Assembly: GCF_001552155.1 (NCBI RefSeq)
Contig: NZ_BCQQ01000049.1
Coordinates: 1-42,900, forward strand
Length of the DNA stretch: 42,900 nt
Direction of reading: 5' to 3'
Origin: Actinomadura formosensis NBRC 14204
Lineage (GTDB): Bacteria; Actinomycetota; Actinomycetes; Streptosporangiales; Streptosporangiaceae
Every line of letters starts with the position of its first letter. Positions within the stretch are counted from its first letter, which is position 1. Shown here one piece after another: positions 15,247 to 24,969 of this stretch. The notes below the pieces were generated by a model, which searched no databases, had not been told where the DNA came from, and worked only from the letters and a program-made list of their open reading frames with translations. The position numbers and the translations under genes are program-made.

Positions 15247-18200
15247 TTACCTTGCTTTATCGTGGGTCCGTTCCTGGTCATCCGTAAGATCGGGATCGGC
15301 CGCGGCGTTCCCGGCGGCGGGCGCCTCCGCGTCCGTGGTCTCCAGGACCTCGAGGATCACTCCGGCCACGACGTCGACGTCCATGTCCGCGCGCTCTCCC
15401 GCGGTCCGCATGTACCCGGCGAGCTCGCGGACCGTGCCGCAGCCGATCATGTCGGGGATCGACAGTGGGACGGCGAACATGTCCCGGAGCCGCGAAACGG
15501 TCTGCGTGGCGAGCAGTGAGTGCCCGCCGAGCAGGAAGAAGTCGTCCTGGACTCCGAGCCGCTCGATGCCGAGGACCGAACTCCACACGCCGCAGAGGAC
15601 CCGCTCCAGGTCGTCCTTCGGCGGGACCAGCTCATGGTCCAGTGCGGAGCGGTCGGACTCGGGCAGGGGCAGGGACAGGGCCGACCTGTCCAGTTTCCCG
15701 TTCGGGAGCAGCGGCAGCCGGTCGACGATCACGAACGCGCTCGGCACCAGGTGCCCGGGCAGGCGGCGGCCGAGGAACGCGCGCAGTTCGCCGACGCCTG
15801 GCGCGGTGTCGCCCGCGACCGTCAGATGCGCGCAGAGCAGCGGCCGTCCCAGGGGGCCGGTCTGGACGGAGACGAACGGTTCGTCCACGGCGGGGTGCGC
15901 AGCCAGCGCGAACTCGATCTCCTGCGGCTCGATCCGCAGTCCGCGGATCTTCATCTGGTGGTCGATCCTGCCGAGGAACTCGACGGTGCCGTCCGAGCGG
16001 AACCGGACCAGGTCGCCCGTGGCGTACAGCCGGCCGCCGGGTTCGTTCGCGAACGGGTTGGGCACGAAACGCTCCGCGGTCAGCGCGGGCCTGCGCCAGT
16101 ATCCGCGGCCGGGCGCGGCGCCGCCGACGTGCAACTGCCCCGGGACGCCTTCGGGCACCGGACGGCCCAGCCGGTCGAGGATGTACACCTCGTGATTGGG
16201 CAGAGGACGTCCCCAGGCCGTGTCCGCCCGCCCGGCCGCGTCCATGGTGACGTCGTAGGACAGCGTGCAGTACGAGCTTTCCGTCATCCCGGCCAGGTTG
16301 ATGAGCCGCGCCCCGGGCACGAGGTCGCGCAGCCGCGCGGGCAGCGCGGGCGGTATCCGGTCGCCGCCCAGCCCGACCGACCGAAGCACCAGCGGCGGCG
16401 GGTCGGGCCGGCTCGTCCCGTAGCCGACCAGCAGGTCCAGGAACGCGGGTGCCGAGCTCCAGCAGGTGATCCGCTCGTCGTGGACCAGCCGGTACAGCCG
16501 CTCGGGATCGGTCGAGGTTTCCTGGCCGCAGACGACGACCGTGGCGCCGGCCGCGAGCGTGCCGAAGATCTCGTAGACCGACATGTCGTAGTTCAGCGAG
16601 GAGATGGCGAGCATCCGGTCCGCCGGCCGCGTCCCGTACACGTGGTCGAGGCCCTTCAGGGTGTTGGCCACGCGGCCGTGCTCGTTGACCGCGCCTTTCG
16701 GCATCCCGGTCGATCCCGACGTGTAGAGCATGTAGCAGGCGTTCGGCTCGCCGGCCGCGGCCGGCGGCCGGTCCGGCGGACGCTCGGCGATCAGCTCCTG
16801 CTCGGTGTCCAGGCAGAGCAGCGGCACCGGGCGGCCGTCCTCGGCGCGCAGCACCGGCCGCGGGCCGGACGCGCCGCCGTCCTCGGATGTCTCCGGCCGC
16901 AGGATCGAGGAGCGGGTGATGATCAGGGGCGTCCCGCTGTCGGCGGCCATGTAGGACAGCCGCGCCAACGGGTAGGACGGATCGAACGGAACGTAGACCG
17001 CACCGGCCTTGAGGATGGCCATCAGCGCGACGACGGCCTCCGCGCCGCGGGGCAGGCAGACCCCGACGAGGTCCTCCGTGCCGACACCGGACGCGCGCAG
17101 ATGCCAGGCCAGCCGGTTGGCGCGCCGGTCGAGGTCGGCGTAGGTCAGCCGCTCCTCCGCGCAGACCAGCGCCTCGGCGTCCGGGCTCGCGTCGACGGCC
17201 CGTTCGAACAGCCCGTGGAGCGTCCCAGACGTGCGCGCGGCCTCCGGGTCCGATCCGCCGCTCCAGCGGGTCGCCAGCTCGGCGAGCCGTCCGGCCGAAC
17301 CGATGGGCAGGTCGAACGCGGGCGACTCCGGCCGCTCCGCACCGGCCTCCAGGAGCACCTGGATCCCGTCGCGCATCGCGGCCACCACGGCCGGGTCGAG
17401 CAGCTCCGCGTTGAACTCGATGCGGCCGCCGACACCGCCCTTGGAGTCGACGGCGAGGTCGAGGCAGATGTCGAACTTGGTGGAGACGCTCGGATGGTCC
17501 AGCAGTTCCAGCGACAGGCCGCCGGGCAGTTCGAGCACCGGCATCGGCACGTTGCGCAGGGCCACCATCGCCTGCAGCAGCGGACCCGAGCCCAGCGCGT
17601 GCTCGGCGCGCAGATGGCGGACCATCTGGCCGAACGGGAGGGCCTGATGGTCCAGCGCCCCGACGCAGGCGTCCCTGACCCGGTCGATCACCTCTGCGAA
17701 GGTCGGGTCGCCGTCCAGGCGCAGCCGCAGCGGCAGCGTGTTGACGAACAGTCCGACGAGTTTCTCGGTCGCGGGGTGGTCGCGGCCCGCCACCGGCATC
17801 CCGATGAGCAGGTCGCGCTGCTCGGTCCAGCGGGCCAGGACGACCGCGACCGCAGCGACCAGCACCATGTACGGCGTCGCCCGCGCGGCGGTGGCGCGGC
17901 TCTCCACCAGCCCGGTGAGGTCCGGGCCGAAGTCCAGCGGGACGGACGACCCGCGCCACGATCCGGCCGTCGCGCCCGGCCGCCGCGCCGGCAGGTCGAG
18001 CACCGGGATGCGGTCGAACTGCTCACGCCAGTACGCGAGCAGGCCGCCGGTCCGCCGATCGTCGAGCGCGGCGCGCTGCCAGGCCGCATGGTCGGCGTAC
18101 TGGACGGCGAGCGGCGCCGGCTCGGGCGCGCCGGGAATCGTCTCACGGGCATAGAACGCGGCCAGATCGCCCAGGAAGACGCCCATGGACCAGCCGTCCG

Positions 18201-18762
18201 CGACCAGATGGTGGAAGGTCACCAGAAGGACGTGGTCACCGCCGGGCAGGACCATCAGCCGGGCCCGCAGGAGCGGGCCTTCGGCGATGTCGAACGGCCG
18301 CTCGGCCTCCTCGCGGTGAGCGGCCGCCACCGCCGCGTCCGCGGCGTCCGCGCCGAGCGCGGAAAGATCGGTGACCGGCAGCGGGACCGCCGCCCGCTCC
18401 GCGACGCGGAGCCTCGGCCTCCCGTCGATGTCGGCGAAAGTGGTGCGCAGGCTCTCGTGCCGGTCGACCACGGCGGTGAGGGCCCGCTCCAGCGCGCCGG
18501 GTGACAGGTCGCCGCGAATCCTGATGCCGACGGGCATCACGTATGCGGTACTGCCTGGATTCTGCTGCTCCAGATACCACATGCCCTCCTGGGCGAAGGA
18601 CGCCCGTGGGGCGGAACCGTCACTCGGCAGGCACGGAATTTCGTCGCTACGGCCGTTATCCGAAAGCTCCAGCGTCAGCAGGGCGCGCTGCTCGTCGGAG
18701 AGGCTTTCCAGATCGGCAAGTAGATCGGCGTTGACTTCTCCACCATCGGGCACTGTCGTCAT
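15247..18762 (-). CDS. NRPS module C-A-T, unusual substrate code
   Basis: One complete elongation module of about 1171 aa. Condensation: [15 protein letters not shown] at the start and [12 protein letters not shown] near 182. Adenylation: [12 protein letters not shown] near 682, [43 protein letters not shown] and LPNGKLDRS. Carrier: [11 protein letters not shown] near 1080. The hand-read pocket is D-M-Y-S-G-G-L-Y-C-K, which I cannot match to a standard residue; the framework ([28 protein letters not shown]) resembles the group that includes cysteine-type A domains, but the Cys code (DLYNLSLIWK) is not present. I prefer the ATG at 18762 (MTTVPDGGE), preceded by GGGA at 5-nt spacing, over a 24-codon longer start at 18834. 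It is the first gene of the large minus-strand operon. No epimerase or release domain follows the carrier. Confidence 0.93.
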   Translation of the reverse strand: MTTVPDGGEVNADLLADLESLSDEQRALLTLELSDNGRSDEIPCLPSDGSAPRASFAQEGMWYLEQQNPGSTAYVMPVGIRIRGDLSPGALERALTAVVDRHESLRTTFADIDGRPRLRVAERAAVPLPVTDLSALGADAADAAVAAAHREEAERPFDIAEGPLLRARLMVLPGGDHVLLVTFHHLVADGWSMGVFLGDLAAFYARETIPGAPEPAPLAVQYADHAAWQRAALDDRRTGGLLAYWREQFDRIPVLDLPARRPGATAGSWRGSSVPLDFGPDLTGLVESRATAARATPYMVLVAAVAVVLARWTEQRDLLIGMPVAGRDHPATEKLVGLFVNTLPLRLRLDGDPTFAEVIDRVRDACVGALDHQALPFGQMVRHLRAEHALGSGPLLQAMVALRNVPMPVLELPGGLSLELLDHPSVSTKFDICLDLAVDSKGGVGGRIEFNAELLDPAVVAAMRDGIQVLLEAGAERPESPAFDLPIGSAGRLAELATRWSGGSDPEAARTSGTLHGLFERAVDASPDAEALVCAEERLTYADLDRRANRLAWHLRASGVGTEDLVGVCLPRGAEAVVALMAILKAGAVYVPFDPSYPLARLSYMAADSGTPLIITRSSILRPETSEDGGASGPRPVLRAEDGRPVPLLCLDTEQELIAERPPDRPPAAAGEPNACYMLYTSGSTGMPKGAVNEHGRVANTLKGLDHVYGTRPADRMLAISSLNYDMSVYEIFGTLAAGATVVVCGQETSTDPERLYRLVHDERITCWSSAPAFLDLLVGYGTSRPDPPPLVLRSVGLGGDRIPPALPARLRDLVPGARLINLAGMTESSYCTLSYDVTMDAAGRADTAWGRPLPNHEVYILDRLGRPVPEGVPGQLHVGGAAPGRGYWRRPALTAERFVPNPFANEPGGRLYATGDLVRFRSDGTVEFLGRIDHQMKIRGLRIEPQEIEFALAAHPAVDEPFVSVQTGPLGRPLLCAHLTVAGDTAPGVGELRAFLGRRLPGHLVPSAFVIVDRLPLLPNGKLDRSALSLPLPESDRSALDHELVPPKDDLERVLCGVWSSVLGIERLGVQDDFFLLGGHSLLATQTVSRLRDMFAVPLSIPDMIGCGTVRELAGYMRTAGERADMDVDVVAGVILEVLETTDAEAPAAGNAAADPDLTDDQERTHDKAR

Positions 18763-18958
18763 CGCTGTCCCAAGAATCGATCGCCGGGTCCGCCACTGCT
18801 CTGTCAGGGTCCAGCGCGGCCCCGATGCGCTCAAGTCAGGCTTTTTCCGGACCCGGAGCGGATTGCACGCGGCCGGTGTCCCGACTCCAATGAAGTGGTC
18901 CGCGTAGATGTCCTCAAGACGTCTGCCCTTTAGCCCCAGCGACGAGGATCAGGCAACC
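18763..18958. promoter_or_regulatory. Divergent intergenic region between the C-A-T NRPS and hotdog gene
   Basis: About 196 bp separate the divergent starts at 18762 (minus) and 18959 (plus). It must hold the promoter for the main minus-strand NRPS operon and one for the hotdog gene. A small T-run (GGCTTTTTCCGG near 18840) is the only AT-rich element; I see no convincing -35/-10 pair. If the longer start at 18834 were used, the region would shrink to 124 bp. Confidence 0.4.
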
Positions 18959-19726
18959 ATGCACAATACGGCCGGACCACGGGACGCGGATGGGCGTGCC
19001 GCCGACGGGCCGCTGTACCTGCCCCGCCGGTTCAACGGCCCGCGGGACAGCGCGCAGGGCGGTTACGCGTGCGGTCGCATCGCCGCGGCGACGGGACTGG
19101 ACCAGCGGGCGGGCGTGGCGGTGACGTTGCTGCGTCCGCTGCCGCTGGACGCCGGCCTGGCCGTGCGCAGAGCGGGCAGGCGCTGGCACGTCTGGCATGG
19201 AGCCGACCTCGTCGCCAGCGCCGAGGCCGCGCCGTCGGACGGGCCGCCCGTACCGGCGCTGGGCGGTCACGACACGGTGGAGGGACCGGCCCCCGGCGGC
19301 GGGAGCCCGATCTTCGCGACCTGCTTCGTCTGCGGCACCGAGCGCACCGGGGACGACGGGCTGCGCCTGTCCGCACGGGCGGTGCGCGGCCGGCCGGACA
19401 CGGTCGCCGTCACCTGGACGCCCGCGGCGGAGCACTGCGACGGCGAAGGGTTCGCGCGTTCCGAATTCCTGTGGGCAGCGCTCGACTGCCCGGGTGGCTG
19501 GGCGATTCCCGCCGAGCACCGGAAGCCGCTCGTCCTGAACAGGTTCAGGACGGCGGTGTACGTCCGCCCGCCGGCCGGCACGCGGATCCAGATCGTCGGC
19601 CGCCTGGACGGACGGGCGGAACGGACGGTTACGGTGAGCACCGCGGCCTACGCCGATGGCGTCCTGTGCGCCCGCGCCCGGGCTCAGTGGGTCATCGTGG
19701 ACGCCGCTCAGTTCGGACCCGGCTGA
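18959..19726 (+). CDS. Double-hotdog thioesterase-like protein
   Basis: About 255 aa from the ATG at 18959 (GAGG box upstream); an earlier in-frame start at 18908 is less likely. The first half has FNGPRDSAQGGYACGR and the second CFVCGTERTGDDGLRLS followed by EFLWAALDCPGGWAI. These are features I associate with actinobacterial proteins built from two hotdog folds (4HBT-type thioesterase/dehydratase relatives). There is no signal peptide or membrane segment. It is the only plus-strand gene between the minus-strand NRPS genes, and its last 35 bp overlap the 3' end of the C-A-T-E gene on the other strand. It may act on a carrier- or CoA-bound acyl group, such as the fatty starter, but no catalytic residue assignment is secure. 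Confidence 0.78.
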   Translation: MHNTAGPRDADGRAADGPLYLPRRFNGPRDSAQGGYACGRIAAATGLDQRAGVAVTLLRPLPLDAGLAVRRAGRRWHVWHGADLVASAEAAPSDGPPVPALGGHDTVEGPAPGGGSPIFATCFVCGTERTGDDGLRLSARAVRGRPDTVAVTWTPAAEHCDGEGFARSEFLWAALDCPGGWAIPAEHRKPLVLNRFRTAVYVRPPAGTRIQIVGRLDGRAERTVTVSTAAYADGVLCARARAQWVIVDAAQFGPG

Positions 19727-22700
19727 GGTGGGCCGCCCCGCCCGGGGCGGCACCGTCCTGGCGCGGCATCCCCGGGGACGCCGCGGCCTTCCCGCTCTGG
19801 CCCGCCAGCACGCTCAACTCCCAGGACCACTCCCGCGCCAGCTCGCGGACGTCCTCCTCGGCGAGCACGCGCGACGCCCACTGCCAGGTCGCCGACAGGG
19901 CCGGGCCGGCCGCGAGGTTCTCGACCACGGCGGTGACCTGCAACGCGTGCGGCAGAGGCGTGTGCGCGCTGAGCCCGCTTCCCATGGCCGTGGTCAGCTC
20001 GACGTCCAAACCCCAGCCATCGGCTCCGGCGTCGCCGGAGCCGATCCGGCCGAGATGGTTGAACCCGATCTGCGGGCCGGGCGTCCTGGTCAGGACGCCC
20101 GCGGTCTCCGGATTGAGATACCGCAGAAGGCCGTACCGGATCCCGTTGTCCGGGATCGCGCGCAGTTGCCCGGCGACCCGGCGCACCGCGGCGGCGGCCT
20201 CGGAGCCCGCGTCCGTCCCGCCCGCGGGGTCGGCGCTCCCGGGATCCAGCGCGACGGGAAACGAGCTGGTGAACCAGCCGACCGTCCGCGACAGGTCGGC
20301 GCCCGCGACGATCTGCTCCTCACGGCCGTGGCGCTCGATCTGCAGAAGGACGGCGGACCCGTGCCCGCCCCGCCGGGCCCGCCATGCGCCGACGGCGCGG
20401 GCCAGGCCGGTGAGAAGCATCGCGTCCGGACCGGGCCGGCCGGCGGACGCCGGCGTGCCGGACAGCAGCGGCGCGGCCACCTCCGGAGGCACGGTCACGG
20501 TGAAGTATCGGGACGTGTCCTCGGTGTCCAGCGCAGGGTCCAGTTGGCGCGTGCCGAGCAGTGGGTCCGGCGTCCGGACGATGTCCTGCCAGATCCCCAG
20601 TTCGCGAAGGGCCGACGGCGATGTGGCGACGTCCGCCATGTCGTGCGCCCATTGCCGGAAGGACGTGCCGACGTCCTGCAACTCCCCCGGTTCGCCACCG
20701 CCGGTCGCGCCGTAGGCCAGGGCGAGATCCGGTAGCAGGATCCGCCATGACACCCCGTCGACGGCCAGGTGGTTCAGCATGATCATGAGACGGCCGGCGT
20801 CCTCACCCGCGTCGAACCACACGAGCCGGCCCATCCCGGCTTCGGGCGATTCGAGCCGCCGCCGGGCCCGCCGCGCCTGCTCGATGACCGACTCGCGCAG
20901 TCGCCGCGGGGGAAGGCCGGCCACGTCCGTCCGGGAGAACCAGTCCGCGGCGTGGACCGTCCCGGGTTCGGCGATCTCAGTCTGCCAGGTGCCCCCGTCC
21001 ACGATCATGTTGGTCCGCAGCGCGTCATGGTGGTCGATGACGCGCTGGAGCGCACGGATCAGCCGTTCCTTGTCCAGGTGGGGCGGAACCTTCAGCACCA
21101 TCGCCTGGCTGACCACGACTCCAGCCGTCCCCGACGCCGCGCCCAGTTCGGCCAGCCACGCCGCGGCCGGGGTGAGAGGCATCGGGCCCACCGGCGCGAC
21201 GACGTCCGCGCGGGCCGCCGCCCCGTCCTCGGCGGCCGCCGCGAGCCTGGCGGCGGTGCGGTGGGTGAACACGTCCCGCGCGGAGATCGGCAGCCCGGCC
21301 GACCGGGCCGAGGACGCCAGCTGGATGGCGGTGATGCTGTCCCCGCCCATGGAGAAGAAGTCGTCCTCGGCGCCGGCCCGCTCGATGCCCGCCACTTCCG
21401 CGAACAGGCGGCACAACAACTCTTCCCGGGCGGTGGCGGGTGCGCGCGACGGCTTCCACGCCGGAGCCTCGATCTCCGCCAGCGCACGGCGGTCGATCTT
21501 GCCGCTGGACGTCATCGGCATGGCGGCGACGACGACCACGGCCGGGATCAGGAACTCGGGCAGGTTCGTGCCGATGAAGGCGCGCAGGGCCTCCGGATCG
21601 AGGTCGGCTCCGGGCACCGGGGCGGCATAGGCCACCAGCCGCTTCCCGCCGTTGCCGTCCCGGGAGAGCACGGCCGCCTGCGCCACGTCCGGATGGCTTG
21701 CGACGGCCTCCTCGACCTCGCCGGGCTCGACCCGGTGCCCGCGGATCTTCACCTGGTGGTCCACCCGGCCGAGGAACTCGATTCCGCCGTCGCGCCGCAG
21801 CCTGGCCAGGTCGCCGGTGCGCAGCATCCGTGACCCGGGCGCCCCGAACGGGTCCGCGACGAAACGCTCCGCGGTCAGCGCCGGGTCGTTCAGGTAGCCG
21901 CGCGCCAGGCACGCGCCACCGATGTGGATCTCGCCGACGGCGCCGGGGGCCACCGGGCGGAGGCAATGGTCGAGCACGTAGACCCGCGCGTTGGCGAGAG
22001 GTGTTCCGATCACGGCGGGCGGCGGCTCGCCGCCCGCCCTGTCCCCGCCCTTGTCGGACACCGTCGCGGTCACGGTGGTCTCGGTCAGCCCATAGACCTC
22101 GATGAGGCCGGTACCGAAGCGCAGCCATTTCTCGACCGACTCGGGCAGCATCCGGTCACCGCCGACGACCGCGAGGCGCAGCGGGTCCGGCGGACCACCT
22201 CGTCCGGCCAGTTCCCGGGTCCATTCGTGCCAGTAGGCGGGCGTCAGGTCCACCACGGTGATCCGCTGCCGCTCGACGTGGGCGGTCAGGTCGGCGCCCG
22301 ACGCCAGGATCCGCTCCCCGGGCAGGACGACCGTCGCACCGGCGACCAGCGGCGCGAACAGCTCCTCCAGAAACGTGTCGAAGCCGATCGATGAGAGCTG
22401 GAAGTACCGGTCCCGCTCGGTCAGGCCGAACTCGCGGCCGATGTGAACGGCGAAGTCGGCCAGCGCGCCGTGCTCGAACATCACCCCTTTGGGCCTGCTC
22501 GTCGAGCCGGACGTGTAGAGGACGCACGCCAGCCCGGCGGCGTGCGGCAGGCTTCGGTCGACGGCTCCATCCGGGCCGGGGACGACCTCGTCACGGTCGA
22601 GGCGGATCACTTCGCAGCCGCCGAACACCTCGTCCAGCTCGCCGCTCAGCGCCTCCTCGGTCAGCACGACCCGGGCGCACGCGTCCCGTGCCATCTCGGC

Positions 22701-24356
22701 CAGCCGCCGCGGTGGCAGGCGCGGATCGAGCGGGACGAAGGCACGGCCCGACTTGAGGGTGCCGAGCACCGCCACCGCCAGGTGGACCGACGGATTCATC
22801 GCGATCGCCACGGCGGGTTCGTGCGGAGCGTCGCCCGTCGGGCACGACCGCAGGAATGCGGCGAGTTCGTCGGTCCGCCGCCTCAGCTCCGCGTAGCTCA
22901 GCGCGTCCCGCGGGTCCTCGACGGCGACCGCCGCGGGCCGGCGCTCGGCCTGCCGGTCGATGAGTTCGTGGACGAGGCCGTCCGGCCGCTCCCGTCCGGT
23001 CGCGTTCCGAGCGTGCAGGGCCTGGAGCCGGTCACGGTCTCCGCGGAGCTCGATCCGGTCCGTCCGGCGCCGCGGATCCATGACGAACGCCTCCAGCACC
23101 TCCACATAGGACCGCCCGAAGAGATCGATCGTCTCCCGGTCGAAAAGGTCGGTGCTGTATTCGATGAGGACCGTCTGGCCGCCGCCTTCCGCGCCTTCGA
23201 CCGTGATGCTCATGTCGAGCATCGACGTCCGGCTGTCCAGCCTGATCGGCTCGAACACCAGATCGCCGGACACCCACGGCTCCGTCGGCATGTTCTGCAG
23301 GACGAGCATCGCCCGCACCAGCGAGTTTCCCGCCGCGCCGTCCGCGTGCGCGGGCTCGACGCCGTCCAGCACCTTGACGAGCGGCATGTCCTGATGGGCG
23401 TAGGCGCCCAGGCACGTGTCCCGGCAGCGGGCGATCAGTTCGGCGACCGTCAGCTCGCCCAGAACCTCGGTGCGCAGGACCAGCATGTTGAGGAAGTCGC
23501 CGATGACATTCACGACCTCGGCCCTGTTCCGGCCCGCGACCGGCGTCGTTATCACGATGTCACGCTGTCCCGAGTATCGCGAGAGAAGCGTTTGCAGCGC
23601 CGCCAGCAGGACCATGAACAGCGTGCCGCGCTGCTCCCGGGCGAGCCGCTCAAGGGCCGCGACCAGCTCGGCCGGTATGCCGAACTCGGCGGTTTCACCG
23701 GCGCTGGACCGAACGGCGGGCACGGGGCGGTCCGCCGGCAGGAGCAACGGCTGGGCGCCGGCGAGCCGGCCGGTCCAGTAGCCTTCCAATTCGGCCAGTT
23801 TCGCGCCGCTCAGTTCCTCGCGCTGCCAGACGGCGTAGTCGGCGTACTGGATCTCCAGCTCCGGAAGATCGGGCTCCGGCCCTCCGACGAAGGACTCGTA
23901 GAAGGCGGACAGCTCGCGGAACATGAGCGCGGCCGACCAGCCGTCCATTACGAGATGGTGCATGACCAGGACCAGGACGTTGTCGTCCCGGCCGAGCTCG
24001 AAGACGTGCATTCTCAGCAGCGGTCCGCGCTCGACGTCGAAGGGCGTCTCGACCAGGCGGCGCGCCGCCGCCCGCACGTGCGACGGAGGAATCTCGCTGA
24101 CCGGCATGGGCAGTTCCAGCCGGTCCTTGACGACCTGCATCAGCACGCCGTCCTCCATGCGGAAGGTCGTCCGCAGCGATTCTTGCCGGTCGATGATGGA
24201 GTTCAGCGCCCGATGCAGCGCGTCGGTCCGCAGCGGGCCGCGGACCCGCGCGGCGGCCGAGATGTTGCAGGTGGGCTGATCGGGGTCCAGTTGGTGTTGC
24301 AGCCACATGCCTTCTTGGGCGAAAGAGGCCTCAACCACGAAAGCATCGTCTGTCAC
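19692..24356 (-). CDS. NRPS module C-A-T-E, probably cationic substrate, D-configured
   Basis: About 1554 aa. Condensation: FAQEGMWLQHQLDPD and VMHHLVMDGWS near 135. Adenylation: LYTSGSTSRPKG near 616, GFDTFLEELF, VYGLTETT, LRTGDLARL, GRVDHQVKIRGHRVE and TSSGKIDRR. Carrier with FFSMGGDSITAIQ near 1004, the GGDS form typical before epimerases. Epimerase: LNHLAVDGVSWRIL near 1194 (first His of the pair is Asn, second His kept) and VGWFTSSFPVAL. The hand-read pocket is D-T-E-D-V-G-V-V-T-K; Glu at 239 and Asp at 278 give an acidic pocket suited to Arg, Lys, Orn or a guanidino residue. I prefer the GTG at 24356, which has GCGAGG 6 nt upstream, over the ATG at 24392 without a box. It has its own divergent promoter region and is separated from the other NRPS genes by the hotdog gene. 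Confidence 0.93.
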   Translation of the reverse strand: MTDDAFVVEASFAQEGMWLQHQLDPDQPTCNISAAARVRGPLRTDALHRALNSIIDRQESLRTTFRMEDGVLMQVVKDRLELPMPVSEIPPSHVRAAARRLVETPFDVERGPLLRMHVFELGRDDNVLVLVMHHLVMDGWSAALMFRELSAFYESFVGGPEPDLPELEIQYADYAVWQREELSGAKLAELEGYWTGRLAGAQPLLLPADRPVPAVRSSAGETAEFGIPAELVAALERLAREQRGTLFMVLLAALQTLLSRYSGQRDIVITTPVAGRNRAEVVNVIGDFLNMLVLRTEVLGELTVAELIARCRDTCLGAYAHQDMPLVKVLDGVEPAHADGAAGNSLVRAMLVLQNMPTEPWVSGDLVFEPIRLDSRTSMLDMSITVEGAEGGGQTVLIEYSTDLFDRETIDLFGRSYVEVLEAFVMDPRRRTDRIELRGDRDRLQALHARNATGRERPDGLVHELIDRQAERRPAAVAVEDPRDALSYAELRRRTDELAAFLRSCPTGDAPHEPAVAIAMNPSVHLAVAVLGTLKSGRAFVPLDPRLPPRRLAEMARDACARVVLTEEALSGELDEVFGGCEVIRLDRDEVVPGPDGAVDRSLPHAAGLACVLYTSGSTSRPKGVMFEHGALADFAVHIGREFGLTERDRYFQLSSIGFDTFLEELFAPLVAGATVVLPGERILASGADLTAHVERQRITVVDLTPAYWHEWTRELAGRGGPPDPLRLAVVGGDRMLPESVEKWLRFGTGLIEVYGLTETTVTATVSDKGGDRAGGEPPPAVIGTPLANARVYVLDHCLRPVAPGAVGEIHIGGACLARGYLNDPALTAERFVADPFGAPGSRMLRTGDLARLRRDGGIEFLGRVDHQVKIRGHRVEPGEVEEAVASHPDVAQAAVLSRDGNGGKRLVAYAAPVPGADLDPEALRAFIGTNLPEFLIPAVVVVAAMPMTSSGKIDRRALAEIEAPAWKPSRAPATAREELLCRLFAEVAGIERAGAEDDFFSMGGDSITAIQLASSARSAGLPISARDVFTHRTAARLAAAAEDGAAARADVVAPVGPMPLTPAAAWLAELGAASGTAGVVVSQAMVLKVPPHLDKERLIRALQRVIDHHDALRTNMIVDGGTWQTEIAEPGTVHAADWFSRTDVAGLPPRRLRESVIEQARRARRRLESPEAGMGRLVWFDAGEDAGRLMIMLNHLAVDGVSWRILLPDLALAYGATGGGEPGELQDVGTSFRQWAHDMADVATSPSALRELGIWQDIVRTPDPLLGTRQLDPALDTEDTSRYFTVTVPPEVAAPLLSGTPASAGRPGPDAMLLTGLARAVGAWRARRGGHGSAVLLQIERHGREEQIVAGADLSRTVGWFTSSFPVALDPGSADPAGGTDAGSEAAAAVRRVAGQLRAIPDNGIRYGLLRYLNPETAGVLTRTPGPQIGFNHLGRIGSGDAGADGWGLDVELTTAMGSGLSAHTPLPHALQVTAVVENLAAGPALSATWQWASRVLAEEDVRELAREWSWELSVLAGQSGKAAASPGMPRQDGAAPGGAAHLSRVRTERRPR

Positions 24357-24965
24357 AGCACGCCTCGCTGGTCCCTGTAAAGGTCTCCGCATATCTAACG
24401 GAAGCCGACAACAGAGATATGGTCAGGATCGCGGCGGCGGGCCACAAGTCAGGAAAATCATTGACCACGCGCACCGGCGCGCCCTTCGTGCCTCCCGCCG
24501 GGCGGCCACGCACCGTCGCGTAGCCGCCGCCCGCCCGCGAACCCGCGAACCCGGTTCGATCACACGCGACGCCACCTGCGGCACCCTGCCTTCGGCCCGT
24601 CGCGCGGCGCGCCCGATGCGCGTAAGGAATTTTCCGGACTTGTGCCGCACTAAGCGGCTATCGACTATGTCACATTAGCGGTGTGCTGCGTTAGTTCGGC
24701 GGGCCGGCGGAAGGGAACCAATGCGTATGATCATGAAACGGCGGCAACGGCCGGTCCTGGAAGTCTCCGCGGTCGGACGAGGAAAGTCTTTCCTTGTACT
24801 TTCAGTTCGGTCATCCGCCATTCCGTCCGTTGCCGAAGCCCCCCGACACCGGACCCGGCGTCACCAGCCGGAGAAGCCTGACATGCCGTTTCGTCGTCGC
24901 TGGACCGTACCGATCGCCGGTACCCGTGGTCATGTCAGTGAGCTGAAGCGGGAGGCTGGATTCAG
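24357..24965. promoter_or_regulatory. Divergent regulatory region between C-A-T-E and the chlorothreonine operon
   Basis: About 600 bp with no convincing large gene. It should carry the promoters for the C-A-T-E gene (minus) and the A-T/halogenase operon (plus). Visible structure: ATATCT (24391-24396) and AGATAT (24415-24420) form a spaced inverted repeat. GCCGC-actaa-GCGGC is a perfect hairpin at 24644-24658. A related TTAGCGG follows about 20 bp later, giving two similarly spaced elements. The plus-strand part from about 24600 is less GC-rich than its surroundings. GGGAGG at 24951-24956 is the Shine-Dalgarno box for the A-T gene at 24966. Which regulator binds here is unknown. Confidence 0.5.
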
Positions 24966-24969
24966 ATGA
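24721..24969 (+). CDS. Possible 82-aa small ORF preceding the Thr A-T gene (doubtful)
   Basis: An ATG at 24721 follows GAAGGGA and opens an 82-codon frame whose TGA overlaps the next gene's ATG as ATGA, an arrangement seen in coupled genes. The product is basic (MRMIMKRRQRPVLEV at the start) and resembles nothing I know. Against it, third positions are only moderately GC-rich compared with neighbouring genes, and the A-T gene already has its own GGGAGG box. It may be an untranslated leader or a coupling leader peptide. Confidence 0.2.
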   Translation: MRMIMKRRQRPVLEVSAVGRGKSFLVLSVRSSAIPSVAEAPRHRTRRHQPEKPDMPFRRRWTVPIAGTRGHVSELKREAGFR

